64,000 nucleotides of DNA, taken from an uncultured Tateyamaria sp. (GTDB taxonomy: Bacteria; Pseudomonadota; Alphaproteobacteria; Rhodobacterales; Rhodobacteraceae). Position 1 is the first letter of the stretch; every line of letters starts with the position of its first letter. The notes below the pieces were generated by a model that was given only the letters and a program-made list of their open reading frames with translations, had not been told where the DNA came from and made no database searches. A program made the position numbers and the translations under genes. Location of the stretch: positions 248,001-312,000 of the forward strand of contig NZ_CANMEU010000001.1 in the NCBI RefSeq assembly GCF_947497045.1, read 5' to 3'. This document shows positions 1 to 8,877 of the stretch, in pieces.

Positions 1-96
1 CGCACCCGCAAATTCATCCGTGACGCCCGTGGCACCACGACCCTGTCGGCCCCCGACGCCAAAATCGTCAAGGGCTTCATGCCCTACGACCGCTGA
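1..96 (+). CDS. rpmI: 50S ribosomal protein L35, 3' part
   Basis: Only the last 31 codons are in the window. The translated tail ends in GFMPYDR and is basic near its start (RTRKFIRD), as in the C-terminus of L35. It lies 15 bases upstream of rplT, which is the conserved rpmI-rplT pair. L35 is a small basic protein of the large ribosomal subunit. The identification rests on position as much as on this short tail. Confidence 0.85.
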   Translation, partial: RTRKFIRDARGTTTLSAPDAKIVKGFMPYDR

Positions 97-111
97 TAGG
101 AGGATAGACAC

Positions 112-474
112 ATGTCCCGCACCAAAGGTGGAACCGTCGCCCACGCCCGTCACAAGAAGGTCATCAAGGCCGCCAAAGGTTATTATGGTCGCCGCAAGAG
201 CACCTTCAAGGTTGCCCGTCAGGCCGTCGACAAGGCCAACCAATACGCGACCCGTGACCGCCATAACCGCAAGCGCAGCTTCCGCGCGCTGTGGATCCAG
301 CGGATCAACGCCGCTGTGCGTGCCCATGACGAGGCGCTGACATATAGCCGCTTTATCAACGGCCTGACGCTGGCAGGCATCGAAGTGGACCGTAAGGTTC
401 TGGCCGATCTGGCCGTCAATGAACCTGCTGCATTCGCCGCAATCGTGGATCAGGCCAAGGCACAACTCGCCTGA
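112..474 (+). CDS. rplT: 50S ribosomal protein L20
   Basis: 120 residues, the usual L20 length. It is strongly basic and carries the family pattern [15 protein letters not shown] near the N-terminus and FINGL in the second half. L20 binds 23S rRNA early in large-subunit assembly and in many bacteria represses its own operon. The ATG is preceded by TAGGAGGA, a strong ribosome binding site. The gene is followed by a clear intrinsic terminator, so rpmI-rplT is the end of its operon here and does not run into pheS. Confidence 0.98.
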   Translation: MSRTKGGTVAHARHKKVIKAAKGYYGRRKSTFKVARQAVDKANQYATRDRHNRKRSFRALWIQRINAAVRAHDEALTYSRFINGLTLAGIEVDRKVLADLAVNEPAAFAAIVDQAKAQLA

Positions 475-498
475 GCCACCGCGACAAAAAACCTATCC

Positions 499-527
499 AA
501 GGCCACTTCGAAAGAGGTGGCCTTTTT
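499..527 (+). terminator. Rho-independent terminator after rplT
   Basis: The arms AAGGCCACTT and GAGGTGGCCTT form a stem around a short loop, directly followed by a T run. It starts 25 bases after the rplT stop codon and has the classical intrinsic terminator layout. Confidence 0.85.
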
Positions 528-643
528 CAGTTATAGCGTTGGTTGAAAATGCACGCAAAGCAGTGCATGTCGGACTATTTAACTTGATCTTGTGGTAACT
601 TTAGTCGGATCATACCACATCTGCTAAAGTGATAGGTAACGCC

Positions 644-1081
644 ATGAATCTCACCCGCCTTGTTTACTATTCGCAACGCAACCCGTCCGAAAGCATGGAT
701 GCGCAGGCATTGATCGAGACGTGCAAACGCAACAACGCTCGCATGAACCTGACGGGCATGTTGCATTACAACGGTGATCACTTCATGCAGGTGATCGAGG
801 GCGGCCGGGTCGAAGTGTCGGCGCTCTATCACCGCATTGCGCGCGACCCACGTCACAGCAACATCATCCTTCTGGCCTGTTCCGACGTCCGCGAGCGTAT
901 GTTCCCGACATGGTCGATGGGACTGCATCAAGGTATGGATGACCGCACGCAAAACATCTATCTGCGCTATTTTTCGACCGACGTCGTGAATCCGGAAACG
1001 GTGAACGTGGAAAGCCTGTTGGACGTGTTGCAGGACTTGTCAGTGGAACTGACACCGCAATTGCGGATCAACCACGGCTAA
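644..1081 (+). CDS. BLUF-domain blue-light sensor protein
   Basis: 145 residues, a stand-alone BLUF domain with a short C-terminal tail. BLUF proteins bind FAD and signal blue light through a tyrosine-glutamine hydrogen-bond switch. The expected residues are visible: Tyr8 in LVYYS, Asn31 in NNAR, Gln49 in FMQVIEG, and FPTWSMG later on. There is no fused output domain such as EAL or a cobalamin-binding SCHIC domain, so it must act through a partner protein. I chose ATG 644 because the flavin-binding strand starts there; an in-frame GTG lies at 629. It is transcribed away from rplT as a single gene, and its partner is not evident nearby. Confidence 0.9.
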   Translation: MNLTRLVYYSQRNPSESMDAQALIETCKRNNARMNLTGMLHYNGDHFMQVIEGGRVEVSALYHRIARDPRHSNIILLACSDVRERMFPTWSMGLHQGMDDRTQNIYLRYFSTDVVNPETVNVESLLDVLQDLSVELTPQLRINHG

Positions 1082-1085
1082 GCGA

Positions 1086-1319
1086 TCAGCGGCGCGCCTT
1101 GCGCCGCTCGCGGGTCAGGGCGTTTTCTGCCGCACGTGCGCGGTCTTCGGCAACCTTGGCCCGGCGCCGCAATTTTGCGGCCTCTCCGGACAGAACGGCA
1201 ATCCAGCTCTCATTTTGCCGGGTGTATCTTTGGCGGGCAATTGCGAACCCGACCGCCGCAGCCCCACCAAGCAGTACAAGGGCGACGGCAAACTGGACTG
1301 CGATCAGACCCATGTTCAT
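1086..1319 (-). CDS. Hypothetical single-pass membrane protein with coiled-coil tail
   Basis: 77 residues. Residues about 5-27 form one hydrophobic helix (AVQFAVALVLLGGAAAVGFAI), followed by a long Arg/Ala/Glu-rich helix likely to be a coiled coil. Its start overlaps the stop of the upstream OmpA-type gene by 4 bases, so the two are translationally coupled. I do not recognise a family. The context suggests a cell-envelope role, which is inference only. Confidence 0.6.
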   Translation of the reverse strand: MNMGLIAVQFAVALVLLGGAAAVGFAIARQRYTRQNESWIAVLSGEAAKLRRRAKVAEDRARAAENALTRERRKARR

Positions 1320-2149
1320 CGCGACACCTCTTTGCGCATCACGCGTAGTTCGACACGGCGATTGATTGCGTCTTCGGCATCGCTACCTTCGGTCAATGGC
1401 GCGCGCGAGCCGAAACCCACTGCCTCGAACTGCGAAACATCCACGTCCAGTGAGGCCAGAGCGTTCAGCGTATTCTCGGCCCGTGTCCAGCTGAGTTGCA
1501 GATTGATGAGGTCCGTACCGGAGGTATCCGAATGACCGGCAATCTGCACACGCGCTGCGGGGCAGTTGTTGATCTGTGCGCCCACCCTAGCCAACGTGAT
1601 CAAATCATCCGGCCGGATTTCGGCACTGCCCGCATCAAAATTCAAGACCGTTTTGGCGACTTGAGCGGCCAGCGTATCCACACAGTCTGCCAGTCTGGCC
1701 GGTTGGGCAGGGCGGGCAGTCACCGGCACGGACATTGCGATATCCTGCAATTCAGTCGCTGGTGATGCGGGTTGTGATGCTGCGTTGTTCAAGGCGGTCA
1801 CCCACGGCAAATCAGTTGGCGCGGCAGGTGTAGTCCCGATATTTTCCTGTTCCACTTCAACTGCTTGAGCGGTTTCCGCCGGGGCTGGCTTGGCTGCTTC
1901 CACCATGACCTCGGCTTGCGCCACCTGTACCGAATCAAGAGGCGTTGCTACCTGCGCTCGGGTCCCTGACAGGTTGAGGCTGTAGACCCCGATCCCTGCC
2001 AGAACAAGGATGGAGACCGCGGCGACCCCGATCAGTTTCACCGACGATCCGCCACCTGATTGTGCAACACGATCAGCGCTGGCCAATGTCAGTCCCGCAG
2101 CACGCAGAGCCCGGACATCGCGCTCTTTACCTTTTCGAACCATCCCCAC
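1316..2149 (-). CDS. OmpA-family peptidoglycan-binding membrane protein
   Basis: 277 residues. A basic cytoplasmic N-terminus is followed by a transmembrane helix at about residues 37-58 and an Ala/Pro/Glu-rich linker. The C-terminal OmpA domain spans about 160-275, with the typical elements FDAGSAEIRP, IAGHSDTSGTD, LSWTRAENT, GFGSRAPL and NRRVELRV. The OmpA domain binds peptidoglycan non-covalently in the periplasm. There is no beta-barrel, so this is an inner-membrane-anchored protein rather than a porin. It sits in a three-gene minus-strand operon between two small unknown genes. Confidence 0.88.
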   Translation of the reverse strand: MGMVRKGKERDVRALRAAGLTLASADRVAQSGGGSSVKLIGVAAVSILVLAGIGVYSLNLSGTRAQVATPLDSVQVAQAEVMVEAAKPAPAETAQAVEVEQENIGTTPAAPTDLPWVTALNNAASQPASPATELQDIAMSVPVTARPAQPARLADCVDTLAAQVAKTVLNFDAGSAEIRPDDLITLARVGAQINNCPAARVQIAGHSDTSGTDLINLQLSWTRAENTLNALASLDVDVSQFEAVGFGSRAPLTEGSDAEDAINRRVELRVMRKEVSR

Positions 2150-2173
2150 TAACCTCTTGTTCTACAATAACTC

Positions 2174-2383
2174 TTAGTTAAAAAATGTTACCGAAACACC
2201 TGAATCCCGCTGTTCGACATGGACTTGCACCCCCAGCAAAGCCGCCGTTTCGCGCAACATCGCCTCGTTCTCCAACAGGCTCATTTCGGACTGACCGTCG
2301 TCCAGGACAACCGTCAGCCCCAGTTCGCGTACCGTTTGCTGCAAAACCGATTTCAGACGGTGAGAATACATGGTCGGTTTCAT
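2174..2383 (-). CDS. Small hypothetical protein
   Basis: 69 residues, ending 24 bases upstream of the OmpA-type gene on the same strand, so probably the first gene of that operon. It has no signal peptide, membrane helix or metal motif. The sequence is compatible with a small alpha/beta fold (KSVLQQTVRELGLTVVLDD, then VHVEQRDSGVSVTFF). I do not recognise a family. A second Met at residue 5 could be the true start. Confidence 0.5.
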   Translation of the reverse strand: MKPTMYSHRLKSVLQQTVRELGLTVVLDDGQSEMSLLENEAMLRETAALLGVQVHVEQRDSGVSVTFFN

Positions 2384-2567
2384 TACGGATCCTGAACTCA
2401 GTTACGACGAATTTAACTGTAACGTACACAATATGATGTGTCTCGCAACGGGAACTTGCCCAAATATCGTGTGGGTTGAATCTGATCGCGAAAAGGATGT
2501 GATGCGCGTGGCCAGTGTTTGCCATCGCCATGTGTTGTGATAGCAGGGCAGCCAAAAGGAGCACGTC

Positions 2568-3641
2568 ATGGACGATCTCAAATCCAAGTATCTGAGCCTG
2601 ATTGCAGACGCCGCAGATGAGGCAACGCTGGAGGATATCCGCGTCTCTGCAGTGGGCAAAAAGGGCGAGGTCGCCCTCAAGATGCGCGAATTGGGCAAGA
2701 TGACCCCCGAAGAACGTCAGGTTGCGGGTCCCGCTCTCAACGCGCTCAAGGACGAGATCAACAGCGCGCTTGCGGCCAAGAAGGTGGGACTGGCGGATGC
2801 GGCACTTGATGAACGTCTGCGCTCGGAATGGCTGGATGTATCACTACCTGCACGGAACATCCGTCAGGGCACCATCCACCCCATCAGTCAGGTCAGCGAA
2901 GAGGTCACGGCCATCTTTGCCGAAATGGGGTTTAGCGTAGCCGAAGGCCCACGGATCGACACCGATTGGTACAACTTCGACGCGCTCAACATTCCCGGCC
3001 ACCACCCGGCCCGCGCCGAGATGGACACGTTCTATATGCACCGCGCCGAAGGCGATGACCGCCCGCCCCACGTGCTGCGCACCCACACCAGCCCCGTGCA
3101 AATCCGCAGCATGGAGGCGAGTGGTGCCCCCACTCGCATCATCTGCCCCGGCGGTGTGTACCGCGCCGATTACGACCAGACCCATACGCCAATGTTCCAC
3201 CAGGTCGAGGGCCTTGCCATCGACAAGGACATCAGCATGGCGAACCTCAAATGGGTGCTGGAAGAGTTCGTGAAATCCTACTTCGAGGTCGACGGTGTCG
3301 ATCTGCGATTCCGCGCGTCTCATTTCCCCTTCACCGAGCCGAGTGCCGAAGTGGATATTCGCTGCTCGTGGGAGGGCGGGACCCTCAAGGTCGGCGAAGG
3401 TGATGACTGGCTGGAGATTCTCGGTTCCGGCATGGTTCACCCCAAGGTATTGCAGGCTGGCGGCATTGATCCAAACGAATGGCAGGGCTTTGCCTTTGGG
3501 ATGGGGATCGACCGGATCGCGATGCTGAAATACGGCATCCCCGATCTGCGGGCATTCTTTGACAGCGACTTGCGGTGGCTGCGTCATTACGGTTTTGCGG
3601 CCCTCGATGTGCCAACGCTGCACGGCGGGCTGAGCCGATAG
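2568..3641 (+). CDS. pheS: Phenylalanyl-tRNA synthetase alpha subunit
   Basis: 357 residues, normal for bacterial PheS. The N-terminal coiled-coil arm that contacts tRNA covers about residues 1-95. The class II catalytic domain follows, with motif 2 in [12 protein letters not shown] and motif 3 in [17 protein letters not shown]. With PheT it charges tRNA-Phe. The start is preceded by AAAAGGAG. The beta-subunit gene does not follow: the next gene, 22 bases on, encodes glutaminase, and no PheT-like sequence is visible in the window. Confidence 0.98.
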   Translation: MDDLKSKYLSLIADAADEATLEDIRVSAVGKKGEVALKMRELGKMTPEERQVAGPALNALKDEINSALAAKKVGLADAALDERLRSEWLDVSLPARNIRQGTIHPISQVSEEVTAIFAEMGFSVAEGPRIDTDWYNFDALNIPGHHPARAEMDTFYMHRAEGDDRPPHVLRTHTSPVQIRSMEASGAPTRIICPGGVYRADYDQTHTPMFHQVEGLAIDKDISMANLKWVLEEFVKSYFEVDGVDLRFRASHFPFTEPSAEVDIRCSWEGGTLKVGEGDDWLEILGSGMVHPKVLQAGGIDPNEWQGFAFGMGIDRIAMLKYGIPDLRAFFDSDLRWLRHYGFAALDVPTLHGGLSR

Positions 3642-3663
3642 AGCATGTGAAAGGGCGGATAGA

Positions 3664-4596
3664 ATGACACGCGCTTCGCCCCCCGATCTGCAATCATTTC
3701 TGACGGACCTGAACACGTCCGTGCATGCCGCAAACGACTGGGGCACGCCCGCGAATTACATCCCCGAGCTGGCCTGCATCGCCCCGGATCAATTCGCGAT
3801 TTCCGTGGCCTTGCCGGATGGACAGGTCCTGTCGGCAGGCTGCCACGATCAGCCCTTTTCGATCCAGAGCGTGTCAAAGGTGTTCACCTTGGCCTGTGTG
3901 CTGGGCCGCATCGGAGATCAGCTTTGGGATCGGGTGGGGCGCGAGCCGTCCGGGACATCCTTTGACTCCATCGTATTGCTCGAACGCGAACAGGGTCGCC
4001 CGCGCAATCCCTTCATCAATGCGGGTGCTCTCGTGACCACTGACGCGCTGCTGGATGGCCGGATGCCCGCCGACGCGCTCGCCGAAGTTCTGCACTTTAT
4101 CCGCGCGGCGGCAGGCGACACAAATATCCACATCGACGGTGACGTGGCGGCCTCGGAAAAGGTGACAGGGCACCGCAATACGGCCCTTGCGCATTATCTG
4201 GCCTCGCACAAAAACCTGCATAACCCGCCCAACTGCACGCTGGAGACCTATTTCCATCAATGCGCCATCGCCATGACTACCGATCAGCTTGCGCGAGCCG
4301 GAACCGTGCTGGCGCGCTTTGCCAAGGCTCCGCGTTTGCTGTCCTCGGAACGCGCGCGGAGGATCAACGCGCTGATGATGACCTGCGGGCACTATGACGG
4401 ATCGGGTGATTTCGCCTTTCGGGTGGGTCTACCCGGCAAAAGCGGCGTGGGTGGCGGCATCTTGATCATCGCCCCCGGCAAAGCGTCCATTGCAGTGTGG
4501 TCGCCGGGGCTGAACAATTACGGCAATTCCAAAGTCGGGACCGAAGCCGCAGACCGCCTGGCGGAGTTCACCGGCTGGTCCGTCTTCGCGGGCTGA
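3664..4596 (+). CDS. glsA: Glutaminase A
   Basis: 310 residues, matching the serine-dependent beta-lactamase-like glutaminases that convert glutamine to glutamate and ammonia. The catalytic S-x-x-K is Ser69-Lys72 in FSIQSVSKVF. Other family blocks are NPFINAGAL, the TYF following NCTLE, and GLPGKSGVGGGI near the C-terminus. It follows pheS by 22 bases and may share its transcript, although the two have no obvious metabolic link. Confidence 0.95.
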   Translation: MTRASPPDLQSFLTDLNTSVHAANDWGTPANYIPELACIAPDQFAISVALPDGQVLSAGCHDQPFSIQSVSKVFTLACVLGRIGDQLWDRVGREPSGTSFDSIVLLEREQGRPRNPFINAGALVTTDALLDGRMPADALAEVLHFIRAAAGDTNIHIDGDVAASEKVTGHRNTALAHYLASHKNLHNPPNCTLETYFHQCAIAMTTDQLARAGTVLARFAKAPRLLSSERARRINALMMTCGHYDGSGDFAFRVGLPGKSGVGGGILIIAPGKASIAVWSPGLNNYGNSKVGTEAADRLAEFTGWSVFAG

Positions 4597-4627
4597 AATT
4601 CAGCACTGATGTGCTAGGTTACCACCC

Positions 4628-4840
4628 ATGAAAATATACCTCGTCGCCGCCATGGTTGTCCTGATCCTGATCGCGCACGTGTTCCTGTGGCGCTCGGACA
4701 TGGCGAGGGGCCTCAAGATCACATTTACTGTCATCAATGTCGCGGGCTGGATGATCATCCTGGCCCCCATATTTCTGATCGACCGCTGGCTTGATGCGGT
4801 GAAGCGGCACAATTCCAGTGACCACGAAAATTTGACGTGA
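4628..4840 (+). CDS. Small hypothetical inner-membrane protein
   Basis: 70 residues with two hydrophobic segments at about 3-20 and 33-52, separated by a short basic loop (RSDMARGLK). The C-terminal tail is hydrophilic. No family recognised. It lies between glutaminase and a secreted esterase on the same strand with short gaps, so it could be part of the same transcription unit. Confidence 0.5.
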   Translation: MKIYLVAAMVVLILIAHVFLWRSDMARGLKITFTVINVAGWMIILAPIFLIDRWLDAVKRHNSSDHENLT

Positions 4841-4871
4841 CACGCCGCCGTGGGTGCGTAGCGTGCATCCC

Positions 4872-5681
4872 ATGAGATATCTGATTGTATTGCTGGCCTT
4901 CTGGGCCATCCCCACCGCCGCCATGGGTCCATGGCAACGTGACTGCCAACTGGATGTGCCTTGCGAGGTCGGAGATCGGTCCTACCACGTCAAGGAACCC
5001 GATGGCTGGGATGGGAAAAGCCCCTTGCCCGTCCTGATCCACTTTCATGGCTGGCAGCGCACCGGCGCATTGCCTGTCCAGCACCAACGCATCTCCGGGG
5101 CAACCCGACGGCGTGGGGTGTTGTTGATTGCCCCCAACGGCAATCGCAAGACGTGGAACATGTGGGCACCAGAGACCGAAGACGTCGCCTTTGCCCAAGA
5201 AGTTCTTGAGGATGTGGCCAAACGCTACCCCATTGATCCGGGCAATGTCTTTCTGTCCGGTTATTCCTATGGGTCGATCATGGCATGGCGCGTGGCCTGT
5301 GATCGGGGGACACAGATGACCGTGCGTGCGCTGCTTGGGATATCAGGCACACTGAACCAGCAAGAGGATTGCGCCCAGGCACCGCAAGAGGTGCGCCACG
5401 TGCATGGGCTTGCCGACAACGTGCTTGATTTTCCCTATGGCCGGAACGGCGACCAGACCTATCCCGTAGCCCTGTGGCGTGCGCAGTTTGGGTGCGGCGC
5501 GCCCACAGCGACGCGTGACTGGTCCGCAGTTGATTTTCTGACGCTCAGCCGGACGGAATGGGACTGTGCAGGCGACACAAAGGTCGCCCTTGATATCCAC
5601 CCCGGCGGGCACTTCATTCCGCATGGCTGGATCGCGCGGCAGCTCGACGAATTGCTCGGGCGCGACCCGGTCTATCCTTAG
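4872..5681 (+). CDS. Secreted alpha/beta-hydrolase, PHB depolymerase/LpqC-type esterase
   Basis: 269 residues from ATG 4872. A signal peptide covers residues 1-17. The hydrolase fold shows an HFHGW oxyanion region (58-61), nucleophile Ser132 in GYSYG, an acid candidate in HVHGLADN and a C-terminal His in HPGGHF. Members of this family cleave short polyhydroxyalkanoate or aromatic esters outside the cytoplasm. Cysteine pairs such as CQLDVPC suggest disulphides. An upstream in-frame GTG (4854) would bury the signal peptide and is unlikely. A paralogue lies at 23262-24059. The true substrate cannot be read from the sequence. Confidence 0.82.
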   Translation: MRYLIVLLAFWAIPTAAMGPWQRDCQLDVPCEVGDRSYHVKEPDGWDGKSPLPVLIHFHGWQRTGALPVQHQRISGATRRRGVLLIAPNGNRKTWNMWAPETEDVAFAQEVLEDVAKRYPIDPGNVFLSGYSYGSIMAWRVACDRGTQMTVRALLGISGTLNQQEDCAQAPQEVRHVHGLADNVLDFPYGRNGDQTYPVALWRAQFGCGAPTATRDWSAVDFLTLSRTEWDCAGDTKVALDIHPGGHFIPHGWIARQLDELLGRDPVYP

Positions 5682-5691
5682 GATCAGGGCC

Positions 5692-6552
5692 CTAGATCGC
5701 GACCTTGCGGCTCTCATCCAGATAGATTTCGCGCAAACGCGGTGCGACCTTGCCCGGTGTGCCATCGCCCAGAGCCTGCCCGTCAATCTCAACCACGGGC
5801 ATCACGAAGGTCGAAGCCGACGTGATAAACGCCTCATCCGCCTCGCGCGCCTCTTCGATGGTAAAGTTGCGCTCTTCAACCTCCATCTGCGCCTCTTGGG
5901 CAAAGCGCAGAACGGCGGCGCGGGTGATCCCATGGAGGATGTCGTTGGATTTGGCGCGGGTGATGATCTTGTTGCCCTTGACGATATAGGCGTTGTTCGA
6001 GGTGCCTTCGGTCACGAACCCATCCTGGATCATCCAGGCATCGTCCGCACCCGCCTTCTTGGCCATCATCTTGCCCATGGACGGGTAAAGCAGTTGCACC
6101 GTCTTGATATCACGACGGCCCCACCGGATGTCATCAATGCTGATGACCTTCATGCCGCGCTTGGCCGCCGGATTATCCGCCAGACCGGGTTTGTTCTGAG
6201 TAAACAGCACAATGGTGCATGGTGTCGTCTCGGGATCGGGAAAGGCAAAATCACGGTCGTCGGGCGCGCCACGGGTGATCTGGAGGTAGATCATCCCTTC
6301 CTCGATCCCGTTTGCCCGCACCAGTTCACGATGCACCTCGAGCAGGTCGTCCTTGGAGATCGGGTTGGCCATATCCAGCGCATCGAGCGAGCGTTGAAGG
6401 CGCACCGCATGCCCGTCAAAGTCGATCAGCTTGCCGTCCAGCACTGAGGTCACCTCATAGACGCCATCCGCCATCAAAAACCCACGATCAAAGATCGACA
6501 CTTTCGCCTCGGTCTCGGGCATATAGTCGCCGTTTACATAGACTGTGCGCAT
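5692..6552 (-). CDS. Class IV D-amino-acid transaminase
   Basis: 286 residues counted from the inner ATG at 6552, which avoids a 10-base overlap with the upstream gene; an ATG at 6564 is also possible. It is a PLP enzyme of fold type IV. The Schiff-base lysine is Lys150 in RRDIKTVQLL, and the PLP-binding TEGTSNNA motif is at about 181-188. The pattern fits D-amino-acid transaminases better than branched-chain ones. It is the last gene of a minus-strand cluster with an enolase-superfamily racemase and a DUF1611 protein, which supports a role in D-amino-acid use. D-Ala/D-Glu interconversion is the likely reaction. Confidence 0.85.
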   Translation of the reverse strand: MRTVYVNGDYMPETEAKVSIFDRGFLMADGVYEVTSVLDGKLIDFDGHAVRLQRSLDALDMANPISKDDLLEVHRELVRANGIEEGMIYLQITRGAPDDRDFAFPDPETTPCTIVLFTQNKPGLADNPAAKRGMKVISIDDIRWGRRDIKTVQLLYPSMGKMMAKKAGADDAWMIQDGFVTEGTSNNAYIVKGNKIITRAKSNDILHGITRAAVLRFAQEAQMEVEERNFTIEEAREADEAFITSASTFVMPVVEIDGQALGDGTPGKVAPRLREIYLDESRKVAI

Positions 6553-6554
6553 GT

Positions 6555-7520
6555 TCATCCCCATAGTTCGGACGCAGGCGGGTGGATCCCGGCGTCATCA
6601 AAATTCAGCGGTGTTGCCCGGTCTTCGGCCAGGAGCAGCGGGCCGTCAAGATCCACAACCGCCGCACCCTGTGCGACCAGCGTGGCCGGGGCCATCGCAA
6701 GGCTTGACCCGACCATGCAGCCCACCATGATGCCATAGCCCTGTGCAATTGCAGCCTCACGCAGGGCCAGCGCCTCGGTCAGGCCGCCCGTCTTGTCGAT
6801 CTTGATATTGATCATATCGTACTTGCCTTTCAGCGCCGCAAGCGAGGCCCGATCATGGCAGGATTCGTCCGCACAGACCGGGACGGGCCGTGCCATTCCC
6901 AACAATGCATCATCATCCCCCGCGGGCAACGGTTGCTCGACCAGATCGACACCAAGACGGACCAGATGCGGAGCGAGATCTGTATAGACCTCCGCCGACC
7001 AACCTTCGTTCGCATCCACAATGATGCGGGATGTGGGCGCACCAGCCCGTACCGCCTCAAGCCGGGGCATATCATCGGGCGTGCCCAATTTGATTTTGAG
7101 CAAGGGCCGAAACGCATTCTGCGTGGCCTGCGCCTGCATGGCCCCCGGTGTGTCCAAAGACAGGGTATAGGCCGTGATTTCAGGACCCGGCGCTGGCAGT
7201 CCAGCCAGCTCCCACGCGCGTTTGCCCGCCTGTTTGGCCTCAAGATCCCACAGCGCGCAATCCACTGCATTGCGGGCCGCACCCGCAGGCAACAGATCAT
7301 ATAAGTCCAAGCGCGACAGATCAGCGGGCAGGCCTTCGATCTCAGCGGTGACACTGTCCAGCGTCTCGCCGTAGCGGGCATAGGGCACACACTCACCCCG
7401 CCCCAGATGCAGACCATCCGAGACGGTCACTGTCAGCACTTGCGCCTCGGTCCGGGACCCGCGCGAAATGGTAAAGACCTGTGCCAGTTTGAACACATCC
7501 CGGCTCACCTCTATGCGCAT
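6555..7520 (-). CDS. dgcA: Enolase-superfamily epimerase, probable N-acetyl-D-glutamate racemase (DgcA-like)
   Basis: 321 residues. It is a mandelate-racemase/muconate-type enolase-superfamily enzyme with the KxK acid/base pair in LLKIKLG, metal ligands in IIVDANEGW, DLVEQPLP and CADESCHD, and the second catalytic lysine in MINIKIDKTGG. Automated pipelines usually call such proteins L-Ala-D/L-Glu (dipeptide) epimerase. Next to a DgcN-type gene the better reading is DgcA, which I recall as racemising N-acetyl-D-glutamate to the L form in marine bacteria. It ends just before the transaminase start, so the genes are co-transcribed. The dipeptide epimerase alternative is not excluded. Confidence 0.8.
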   Translation of the reverse strand: MRIEVSRDVFKLAQVFTISRGSRTEAQVLTVTVSDGLHLGRGECVPYARYGETLDSVTAEIEGLPADLSRLDLYDLLPAGAARNAVDCALWDLEAKQAGKRAWELAGLPAPGPEITAYTLSLDTPGAMQAQATQNAFRPLLKIKLGTPDDMPRLEAVRAGAPTSRIIVDANEGWSAEVYTDLAPHLVRLGVDLVEQPLPAGDDDALLGMARPVPVCADESCHDRASLAALKGKYDMINIKIDKTGGLTEALALREAAIAQGYGIMVGCMVGSSLAMAPATLVAQGAAVVDLDGPLLLAEDRATPLNFDDAGIHPPASELWG

Positions 7521-7611
7521 CGGTCTTCCCTTCCCTGCTCCAAAAAACCCTACCCCACTTCCCGGCAGGTGGCTGTGCCACCGGCAGGGAAAGATCTCAC
7601 CACGCGAGATC

Positions 7612-8613
7612 TCAGATGGTGCTTAGCGCATCAATCAACTTGCCCGCACCAAAGCGGAACGGATCCGTGGCGGGCAGGTTCATGCGATCCTCGATCTCTT
7701 GCAAGCAGGCCCGCGCGGCGGCCTCATCCAGCGCCTTGGTGTTGACCGACACACCCGTTACCTGCGCCGCAGGGTTCGCAATCTGGGCAATGGGCAACGC
7801 GGTGTCGCGCAATTGCTCAAGCGACGGCAGGCTATAGTGGGGCAGCCCGCGCATATGGGTGCGGGTCGGCTCGTGGCACAACACCAGTGCATCAGGCTGA
7901 CCACCATGGATCAGCGCCATGGTGACACCGGAATAGGATACGTGGAACAAGCTGCCCTGCCCTTCGATATGATCCCAGTGATCGGCATCGTTGTCCGGGG
8001 TCAGGTATTCAACTGCACCGGCCATGAAATCGGCAATGACCGCGTCCAAGGGCACGCCTTTGCCGGTGATCAAAATGCCGGTCTGACCGGTGGCGCGAAA
8101 GGTCGATTTCATACCCCGTTTCTGCATTTCGGCATCCATCGACATGGCCGTATACATCTTGCCACAGGAACAGTCGGTGCCGATGGCCAGTGCCCGCTTG
8201 CCCGTGCGCCTGACGCCGTTGGCGATGGGATAAGCCACCGATGGGATGCGCACATCATGCAAGGTCCGCCCGTTCACTTTGGCAGCGGCCTGCAACTCAT
8301 CCTCATTTCGCAGCAGATTGTGCAGACCAGCGGCCAGATCATAGCCCATCTGCAAGGCCTTCACCAAAACCACTTTCCACTCATCTGAAATGATGCCACC
8401 GCGATTGGCCACACCAATCACCAGTGTCTTGGCACCAGCCTTCAGTCCCTCTTCGAGGGACAGGTCCGTCAGGCCCATATCCGCGCCACAACCGGGAAGG
8501 CGAAGCTGACCCACCGCATTGTTGGGACGCCAATCCTTGATACCTTGTGCAACCTTGGCGGCCAGTTGGTCGGGGGCATCGCCCAAAAACAAGAGATAGG
8601 GTGTCTGAATCAT
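7612..8613 (-). CDS. dgcN: DUF1611 protein, probable D-glutamate N-acetyltransferase DgcN
   Basis: 333 residues from ATG 8613, which has GGGAGG 6 bases upstream; a longer frame to 8718 lacks such support. It is a DUF1611 protein with a P-loop-like GTDCSCGK motif in the middle and conserved blocks DHWDHIEGQGS and LCHEPTRTH. DUF1611 proteins of this type have been described as DgcN, which acetylates D-glutamate as the first step of a D-Glu catabolic route completed by DgcA. The gene directly upstream of the racemase gene on the same strand matches that arrangement. The enzyme assignment is by family and context. Confidence 0.78.
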   Translation of the reverse strand: MIQTPYLLFLGDAPDQLAAKVAQGIKDWRPNNAVGQLRLPGCGADMGLTDLSLEEGLKAGAKTLVIGVANRGGIISDEWKVVLVKALQMGYDLAAGLHNLLRNEDELQAAAKVNGRTLHDVRIPSVAYPIANGVRRTGKRALAIGTDCSCGKMYTAMSMDAEMQKRGMKSTFRATGQTGILITGKGVPLDAVIADFMAGAVEYLTPDNDADHWDHIEGQGSLFHVSYSGVTMALIHGGQPDALVLCHEPTRTHMRGLPHYSLPSLEQLRDTALPIAQIANPAAQVTGVSVNTKALDEAAARACLQEIEDRMNLPATDPFRFGAGKLIDALSTI

Positions 8614-8877
8614 AGCGGCCTCCCAAAGGTGTGTGACACCGCAATCTTGCGCATAATGGCTGCAATGACATCGCAAAACGCGCACATAAACATCAAGATC
8701 ACGAAGTATTTTGCACATTATGAAAAATTTCGCGAATTTCTTGCGTGGTCATGGTCAATCAAAACAGGATCGCCCAAGCCATGCTGCACCTGCACAATCA
8801 TGCTTGCACCGCCTCGTGTAATTTAATACCTGAACGCACAATTCATACGCAATATTCTTACCGAAAGGCCGCTGCTT

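Noticed and set aside
2384-2567. Possible leader peptide/attenuator before pheS
   Set aside because: I looked for a Phe-rich short frame and a terminator hairpin and saw neither.
8614-8877. TTCGCGAA and TTGCG/CGCAA palindromes between dgcN and mcl1
   Set aside because: They are short and not symmetrically placed against either start. Such short palindromes occur by chance too often to be called operators.
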